DNA of 57,742 nt, taken from NCBI GenBank assembly GCA_020051845.1, contig JAGVQG010000057.1:1-57742 (forward strand). The letters are read 5' to 3'. A program made the position numbers and the translations under genes. Origin of the DNA: an archaeon (GTDB lineage: Archaea > Nanobdellota > Nanobdellia > Woesearchaeales > ARS49). Of the stretch, positions 25,901 through 34,900 are shown piece by piece. The stretch's first letter is position 1, and the number at the start of each line of letters is the position of its first letter. The notes under the pieces are model-generated. The model saw nothing but the letters and a program-made list of their open reading frames with translations, had not been told where the DNA came from and did not search any database.

Positions 25901-28900
25901 TCCGTCCACAACGCTCAGTGTGCGTCCGTTCTCTAGGGTGTATACTCTGTTGGTGTCGAGTGTTAAGGTTTTGGACGTCCTTGATCCTAGCAGGCTACTC
26001 TGTTCAAGCTGCACGATTGTTTCACCTGTTGGAAGAACGGTGATATCTGTGATGCTTGTGCGTGGTGGTAGGTACTGTCGTAGGTTTGCGGCTTCTTCTG
26101 CTGTCGGTGTGACTTTGTTCGTAGTCTCGGGCGCAACGGGCGCTTGTTGCGCAGGTGCTACAGGTTTGCCCGTTTCTATAGGTGCGGCTTGCGGAGCCGC
26201 TGGCGCGCCTGCTTTTGTGGCTTCAATGAATGTTTGTGCGAGTACTGATTCGTCGACTTTGCCATTGGTCGTTGATTGTCCGACCATATTTGCATATTCT
26301 TGTGATGTCGGTATCTTGTTGTTGAGGGCTTCAGATAGGGTGAGTTTGCCTTCCATCACACCCTGGAGCGCTGTGCTGAGCCTGTCATTGTCGACTTTTC
26401 CGTTCTCAGTGAATCTCTCACGCAGTTTCACGAGGTTGTCGCCTGCGAATATTTCCTTTAGATTCAATTCAAGGTTGCGCTGTATCGATGGGCCTTTTGG
26501 ATCGAAGCCGCTCTTATCTAGATATTTGTAAAGGCCCATCTCGGTCATCATTCTGTCTGCTATCTCTGGATGCAGGGTGTCTGTTGCCAACTTCAGGAGC
26601 TGTTTGACAGTCACTGCGCGATCTGTCGGGAAAGTTGATCCGATCCTATCGAGGTCTTTGTTTCCTTTTATCGCATCCATAGCTGCTTTGTAGTCTGCTT
26701 CTACTGGTTTGTATCCCTCGATTGTTGTCACGCTACGGACGAATCTTAGTGGGAACTCGTGGCGCTGCGGCAGGTTTGTTTCAGGTATCACGAACCTGTT
26801 CTGTTGGGCATCGCTCACGAAAGAATCAGGTGTTGATATTCGTCCATCTGAACCGATGAGGTTCCTTGTCCTTGACAGTCCTTGTATGAATGCGATGTCT
26901 GGTGAATACTTGCCATCGACAGCTACTACGTCGAGGCGCACGCCAGATCCGCCCGCGTCGAGGATCATCTGCATGTTGGCTAGAAGTTTTTCTTGTTGTG
27001 GTCCGAGATTCCTTCCTAGCCGTGCCTGCTCGGCCAGCATCTGTTTGGCGCTTTCGGTGAGAGGCGCGTCTTGCAGCTTCACTACTGCGAGCGCCGCCTC
27101 GCTCGGTATGCCTATGTCCAGATCGCGGCCTTCGCCTGCTGTCGGTTTGGCTCCGCGCAAAGCTTTCTCTGCGTTGCCTCCTGCTATCTGTACGTTTATG
27201 CCTAGTTTGTTGGCGTAGTCAAAGACGCTCGATACTGCTTCGTCGACTTTTATCGTGACTGCTCTTCCGCTTTCGGATACTATGGATTGTTCGTTCCTTG
27301 TCTGTTCAGTGAATGGCTTTGCAGGTAGTGATAGTGCTTCTGCTTGTGCAGGCGCTTCTCTGCGTACCTGGGCTGTTGTGTCATCGAACATGATTTTTTC
27401 TGTTATTACGCTTCCATCTGCGTTTCGCAGGTATGACCCGTCTGTGTTCCTCAATCTTACATTAATCCCTGTGGCATCGACGCTTATGAACTCTGCTTGT
27501 TGAGCATCCTTTCCTTGGCGTCGGACTTCGAGCGCGCTGCCTTCGGTCATTTCTCTTGCGGCGATACGTAATGCCTCTCCGGATCGGGGTTCACCGAATA
27601 GAGGCACTATCTTTGGAGGTGCGGGTGTTACTTCGACGGGTGTTGGTCGTACTGCAGGTTGCGCGACTGCAGGTGTTGCTGGAGCGGCGGGTACTGCTGC
27701 GGGTTGAGCGGCTGCTTCTACTGCTTTGGCTGATTCTGCCAGGTTGCTTCTCACTATCGCTTGCGCCGCGAGGTTCTCGCCGACGATGCTTGCGACGGTA
27801 GCGACTTGGGCCTGACCCGCGCTTTGCACGTAGTCGAATGCTGCTTTCTTTACTTCTGCGCTGTCGCGGCTTATCTCTAGACGGAGTTCGTTCATAAGTT
27901 CTGCCGGCAGAGTCTCTCCTGCCGCGAGCCGTCTCGCGACCTCTGCGTTCACTCCAGCATCACGGAATGGTTTGCCTCCTGCAAGTACTTGGGCAAATCT
28001 GTTGTTGAGTTCCTGCTCGACCATCGCGCGTTTGTAGAGTTCATACTTCTGGACCTGTTCAGTGGTCATGGTCTTGATTTTGAGATCAGTGGGTGGAGTG
28101 TTACTCTGCTGTTCCTGGTATTCTTGTTGTGCTTTCACGAATTCAGGGTCGCCAGTGAAACGGATGAGCTCTGCGGTTGCGGGCTTCGCTGTCTCAGATC
28201 TTGCTTTTGTTGTCGCGTCCTGTAGTATCTGCGCGGCGGTTTCTGCCCTTGCGTATGGCTCGAGATTTACGTCTCCGTTATTCTTGATAGACGCCACTAC
28301 TGCGTTGGCGACCTGTTGAGCGTCTGCTGCGCTCTCGGCGTCAAGCGGGGTTGCCGAGGCTGCTGCTTGCTGTCTCTGTAGTTCTTGTACGAGCGGCGCT
28401 ATCTTGGATTGGTCGTTTATTCCCTCCTTCTGCTGTCTTTCGACTTCTTTGGCGAGTTTTCCGAGGGCTTCGTAATATGTCTTGGTTCGGCTCAGCGCGC
28501 CTCCCTCGGCGTTTGCCATAGATTCAGAAAATGATCCCAATGCCGCGGTCAAATCAGAGGCTGCTTTCTCTCTTATGGTTTTTGCTGCTTCAGGCAGTAG
28601 TGTCGCTTTGTTCGTCTCTATGAATTGTGCCGCGTGTATCGCATTCTGCGCTTTTGGTATCACTTCGCTTACTGCTCGGTCTATGACGCCGCCTGTTTCT
28701 GCTATTGAGCGAACCATTGACTCGGCAGTGCCTGTGGTGATCATTCCGAGCCGCCGTTGCTGGTCAACGACTTCAATGGCTGCTTGGGTGTGTTTTAGGT
28801 TCGCTAGCTTGAACGCTGTTGCGTCCAGGCCGGGTGATTTCATTCCTGCCTTGACCTCTTCAGGTGTAAGCACGCCCGTCGCTTTTGCGCGTTCAGCAGC

Positions 28901-31900
28901 GGCTTCGTTCATTCGTTGCACGGCAGAGATGAGATTATCATTACCTTGGACTTTGTCAAGGGCGGCATTGATGGTTTTCTGCGTCTTACCTTCACCGACC
29001 ACTTCAGCCAATACATTTGCTCTTGCTTTGGTCTCCGCAGCCGCGTATTGTGCGTTTATCTCGGATTCCGCTTGGTTCTTGGTTCCTGCAGTAAGTGATC
29101 CTAGTTTCTTTATCGCGGCGTCTCTTTGAGCGGTCAAAGGTTCGAGCGCATCCTTCACCTTTGCTTCGTACGCAATTTTTTGTGGTTCTGCTAGTCTTCT
29201 TTCCACGGCCTGCGTCGCGAATGTGGCGTCCTGCAACGCGGTCGCTCTTTCTTGTGATGCTCGTTGTGTGATCTCAGGAACGGTCCTACCCAGGATTCTT
29301 CCGGTGGTGCGCGCTGCTGCTGCTTCCATTCCACGCGTGCCGATGGCGAAGGTTACGCCGCCGACCAGGGCATGTCCTGCTATGCTTTCTATGTCGATCT
29401 TTTCTCCTTTCAACCACGCAGAAGTTACTTCTGGAACGACCGCGGGCACTAGCATTGCTGTTTGTGTTATTGCCTCTTTTCCTACGAACTCCGCGAGCTT
29501 ACCGATGGTCTGGCCGCTGTTTAGGGAACCTTGCACGAATGAACGCACGCCATTACCGAAACTCGCCGCCGCGCTGTGCGATATCGATCCTGCACCGAAG
29601 AAGGCAAGTGACGTCGAGTACGCGTTTGCGGCGGCTATGCTCGTGCCCAGGACTCCGCGCTCGCTCAGCGTAGTTATTCCAAGATTGTCCTTCCAGGATT
29701 GTGCGTTTGTGATCTTGCCGTTGTAGGCCATGTCCATCGTGTTTATGGCAAGTCCGCCGCCGTATTGTGCGGCTTGATTCACTCCTTCGAAGATGGCCGT
29801 TCTGGCCAAGAATTGCACGGCAGGTCTTGCGCCAGCCCGCACTCCTGTGGAAAGCCAATTGATTGCTTGTACTGCTTTGGCCCCTCCCATGACGGATGTT
29901 CCAAGTCCCATGGTCGCCAGACTGAGTACTAAAGTTTGGTCTCCTAGATATGTGTCCATCCAATTTTCCTTTAGTCCATATTCGATGTTTGCATCGACGT
30001 GGACAGCCGCGTTCTTGATGTATTCCCGGTTTATGCTGAGCGTTCCAGCTTTTTTGTCTTCAGTGATGACGCCTTGTTTGATGGCATTCTGCTTGAGTCC
30101 TTCATCGAGATTGTTGATGCCTTGTGCCGCGACAAGGCTCATGACGAGACCGCGCGCAACGTTCGTTTTCGCCGTTGCCAGGGAGCTGTCGGTGTACTCG
30201 TTGAAATTTCCATTGACTGCTTGTGTTACGAGTCTGTTGCTCTTTGAGAGGTATGATCCTTCGAGGCGGTGTTCGACAAGATATCTGGCGTAGTTGCCCT
30301 CAAGGTCTGTGGCTGCCGCGCCTGCGTTGAGCGCCATGATGTCGTTCGTGTTTCTGTTGCCTATTATCGAGTCGAGTTGTTTCTTGTAAGCTGCGACTGA
30401 ATTCACGTAGTTTTCTTGCGGCATGGTTTTCTGCTGGGTTTGCAGTCTGTCCATGCCGGTCTTTATCTCAGCCAGAATTTTACTTTGTTGGACGAACGCG
30501 AAATCCGAATCCCTTGTGGTCGTTGTGCCGTCGCTCAGGTATGCGTTCATTAGATCCTGCCCCGATCGTGCGGTCGCCATTCTTTTTCCTGTGAGCTCGT
30601 TGAGGGATTTGACGTCGTTGTCGTTTTGAAGCGCTTTTGTCATTGCTTTTGCGGCGTCATCATAGCGTGTTCCCTTGTCCATGAGGTCGCGCATGCCTTT
30701 CGCGATATTTTCATCTATGCTTGTCTCTAATTGTTGTTTGATCTCGACTTGCGCCCTGTTGAACGCGTAATCCTGCAGGTTCGTGCCTGCCATGTTCTGT
30801 GACTGCATCGAGAAGCTCGGGTGTTTCTGCACGAACTGTGCCATCTGAGATTCGAGAAGCTCGCCTGTCGCTCCGTTCTTTATGGCGCGGTAGCTCTCCA
30901 TGTTTGCGGCTTTCTTGAAGTCGGTCTCAAGAACCTGGTCTGCGGCGTTGCGGACTGTCGCTACCCACTCTTGTGTGTGTTGGTTGTCATAATCTGATTT
31001 CAGTGCCGTTCCGTACTTCCTCTGGTTGTAGGCTTGGTCTTGTGCGAAAGCGAGCGCGAGTGAGGGGTCTCCGTTCATGATGATCTTGGCGCGCAAGGCC
31101 ATCAATTGCATGTCTTTGCTGTTCTCGGCTTGTTTGTCGACGTAGTCTTTTGTTGACATGCTTGGCGCTTGGTCGACCCAGGTCTTCAGTCGTGAATCCG
31201 TGTCAATCATTAGTGCGGAGAAGCTCGAGACTATTGCTCGTTTGTTCTCAGTCTTTACAGTGTCGAGATCATTGACTGCTGTCTTGATTAGGTCTGGTAC
31301 GTTGGCATTCTGGCCAAGTTTTCCTCGTTCTGCCAAGGATAGACCACTGAGCAGCCTGATTCGTTCCTCCTGCGCCCGTATGTCCAGATTGTCAGAACCC
31401 TTCCTGCCTTGTATGTCAGCGAGTGCGGTGGTTGTGGCTTTGACTATGTTCTCTTGGTTTGTGATTTGCTGCTCTAGGGTCTTTTGGTAATCTGTGAATT
31501 GTCCAGAATCAGCTTTGAGCTTGTCTATTCGTTCACTCAGGAATATCTTCTCGTTGGCGTCTGTTGTTCTGCTTAGTCTGTCCTGCAAGGTCTTGATTCT
31601 TGTGTCGATTGCTTCGTTCCCAGTCTGGATCGCGTACTTTGCGCTTTTCAGAAGGTCTTGCTGTCCTGCCCTTATTTTGAGGAGCCTGTCAAGTTCGGTC
31701 GCAGTGGTGCTTGGCCGGCCCAGGCCAATTCTTGTGGCTTCGACCTGGTTGTATTGCGCTTCGGCCATCTTGTCCTTGCGTCCGGCCAGTGCGACATTGT
31801 CGATTGATAGCGACCGCAGGTCGCTTATCTGTTCCAGAAGATCGATGCTTTCGGGTTTGACTCCTTGTCGTGTCAGGAATGATTTGTCGTTTTCAGTCAG

Positions 31901-34900
31901 CGTGTTTGCCTTTGCGCGGGCGTAGACATCGGTCCACTGTTGGTTTTCGTTGAGGCGCTGTGTGAATTCGTGGTCTGCCAGTCCCCAGGCAATCATGTTA
32001 TTATATTGTGTGTTGGCCTGGTAATTTGTTTCACGCGAGTTTTGCAGGCTCTTTATGAGATCGCCGTTCTTCTTCACGACATCGCTGTCGATGTATGCCG
32101 CATCTTTCTGGAGTTGTTTCGCCCTTGTGATGTCTTCATTCAGTTTGGGGTTTGCTTTGAGGTATTCTGGATCGTTGATGCGTGATAGGTCTATTCTCAT
32201 CGCTGCCAGTTCTGCCTTTGCTGCGACGGCTTTATCGTACTTCTGCAGGTCGATTTTCGCGATCTCTGCATTGGTCATGGCGTTCGTGACTGCTTGGTCT
32301 GACGCGGTGGCGGCCGATTTTGTGCTGTCGATGGCGTTGCCGCGTTGAGCGTATGCGTTCGCCATCGTTGTGCTTAGTTGCAATGACTTGATTGTGTTTT
32401 GCACTATCTCGTCGAGCTGTTCTTTGGTGTATGCGCTCTTGTAATTATCACGTATCAGGCTATCGACCGCGTTCTCCATAGCTTTCGTGTCGCCGGTATT
32501 GTCGAATTCTTTGGCGAGCACCAATAGTGCGGTCTTGTGTTCGTCATCCTTGTCTGATAGGACTTGCATGACGAGCGAAGCGTAGAGATTGTTGACTGCC
32601 TGCTGTCCGGCGTTTCCTTTTGCAAGGTCGGCGATTTCTTTCTTCTCGGAATAAGTATTCAATGTGTTGAATGCTTGTTCGTAGCTTCGGTCAAGAGATG
32701 CCTTGATGTCATTTTTGCGTTGGTCGATGGCCTTCTTTTCGTTGTCGTCTTTTGGCTTTGTTGAGTCAAGTTCTGTGATTGCTGCTAATGTGTCATAGGT
32801 GATGATTGTGAGTATGCCTTTTGTATTGGTGGCGTCCTGTCGCGCGGCGGCGTCTTGAAGCATTGTCTGCAAGGCGCCGATGTTCTGGTCGAGCAGGTGT
32901 TGGCGTTCCTCTGTCTTGAGCGCGTTCCATGCAGGGGTGTTCCTGACATTCTCGACGTTCTTCGTTATTGAGCTGGCTGCAGTCGCCGCGTTTGCTAGAT
33001 CTCCGATTCGCACATATGCATCTTTGATCTGTCCGAGCATTGTGTTCTGGTTCTGCTTACCTGCGCTCGCGTCGAAGATGAATGGCAGGGCGGTCTTTGC
33101 GCGGGTTATCAGATCGTTGCTGGCGGTATTGATCTCTCGCTGGGCAGCATCGATTGCGGCCTTGGCGTTGGATGCTTCCTGGGTGTTTTTCGCCGTGGCT
33201 AGTTGTTTCGTCGCTGCATTAAATTGGTTTATCGCGGTGGATGTCTTTGCTTCGTCTATGCGCAATCCGAGGCTTGCCAGGTCATAATTCTTCAGAGCGA
33301 AAGAATAATAGTCGAATCCTTTGAGCGGATCGAAGTCCTTGGCGACTGCCTGGTCTCTGTTCGCCGCCTGCGCTTTGGCCGCGGCTTCAGCAGCCGCGCC
33401 GGTATTTCCTTGTGCCAGGTATATTTGGGCCAGGGTTTCGTAGATGTCTGTTGGCGTTTGCCGTCCTTGTTGTTTGGCGATGAAATCCCTCAGTCCTTGG
33501 CCTGCGTTTTCGAGCATTTCCTTTGCGCGGGCCTGGTCTGCGGGGTTTGTCGAGCGTGAAAGGATGAATGCTTGTTGTGCCAAGTCGTTTGACTTGCGTT
33601 GTATGTCCCTCAGGGTCATCTCGAGCTTGGCGTCGTCGCTCAATTTTGCCCAGACATCTGGATTTTGCGCCTTCATTTCGTCAGCAGTGGCTCCTAGTCG
33701 AAGCATGAGATCATTCTTGTCTTGATCCGAAAGCGTAGCGCTTGTCGCGGATGATATGGCGACTGCTAGTGCATCTTTGTAAGCCTGCTCATTGCGCTTC
33801 GGGTCGTTGGCTATGGCACTTGCTGCCTCCACCAGGTATTGTGCACGGGCTCGCAAGAAATCAGGGTCAGTGTCGGATTGCACTTTGAGTTTTGATGCAA
33901 TGTTTTGGTACATGTCGGCGCGCGTCTTGGAATCGAGAGTGTTCTGCGCTTCGGCCGCGTCTATGGACGCCTCAATCAGACTGTAGACTGGTTGGTCTGA
34001 CTTCGGGAGCGCTGCTTTCGCTGCTTTGAAATCTTTGGCTTCAATGTACGTGCTGACAACGCCTTGAAGCGCTCGTTTGCTGTCCCCTCCTTTTGAGGCG
34101 TATTCATTGAATGCATTCACTGCATCGGCATATTTCCCTTCGGCACGGGCAGTGAGCGCGTTATAGAGCGACACTCTTGCGTCAGCCGGATCTTTGATCA
34201 TCTTCAGGAAGTCCTCGCCCAGGAAGCCCGTCGTCTGGCCTTGGGTGAGCACGCGTCCATAGATTGACGGTGTCTCTATGTTGCCTAACTGTGCGGCGGT
34301 TTGTTCCTTGGCTTTTGTGTATACTACCACACCAAATGCTTTTTGCAGCTCATCTTTAGTTGGTTCGCGATTTAGTTTTGCTTTTATTTCGTCGTATGCT
34401 TGTTGGGTGTATTCCGTCTTCTGGTGTTCTGTGAGCTTGCCCATGTAGTATGCTGTGAGCTCATCTGAGAGCTCTTTTGCTACGCGTTCGCCCTTGCTCC
34501 ATCCCTTCTCAAGGTCCTTGAGGACGTTGACGTTCGCTTCACCGTTCGTGTACTGGGTCTTGTAGAAATCGCCAAGCTTGCCGCTCTGTCCTGCTCCGAA
34601 CAACAGTACGTTCTCGCCTGTTATGCGCAGCACTTTACCGTCGCCATGGAAGACCTTGATGCTGTTGTCCATGGCCTTGGCAAGGTCGCGGCTGAAGGTG
34701 TAGTCTGAAGCGAGCAATCCCGTCTTGTCGTTGAGGACGCTCTGTAGCACTATATCATCGGTGCGCATTCTGGCTGTGTTCTTTTCGACGCCGTTCTCTG
34801 TGGTCTTGCTGAAGGTCTCTGTTGTGCTCAGTGCTTTTGCATTGGTGATCATTGATTTGTCTTGCGCGTTATTCGGGTCTAGTTGCTTTCCACTTGAGTC

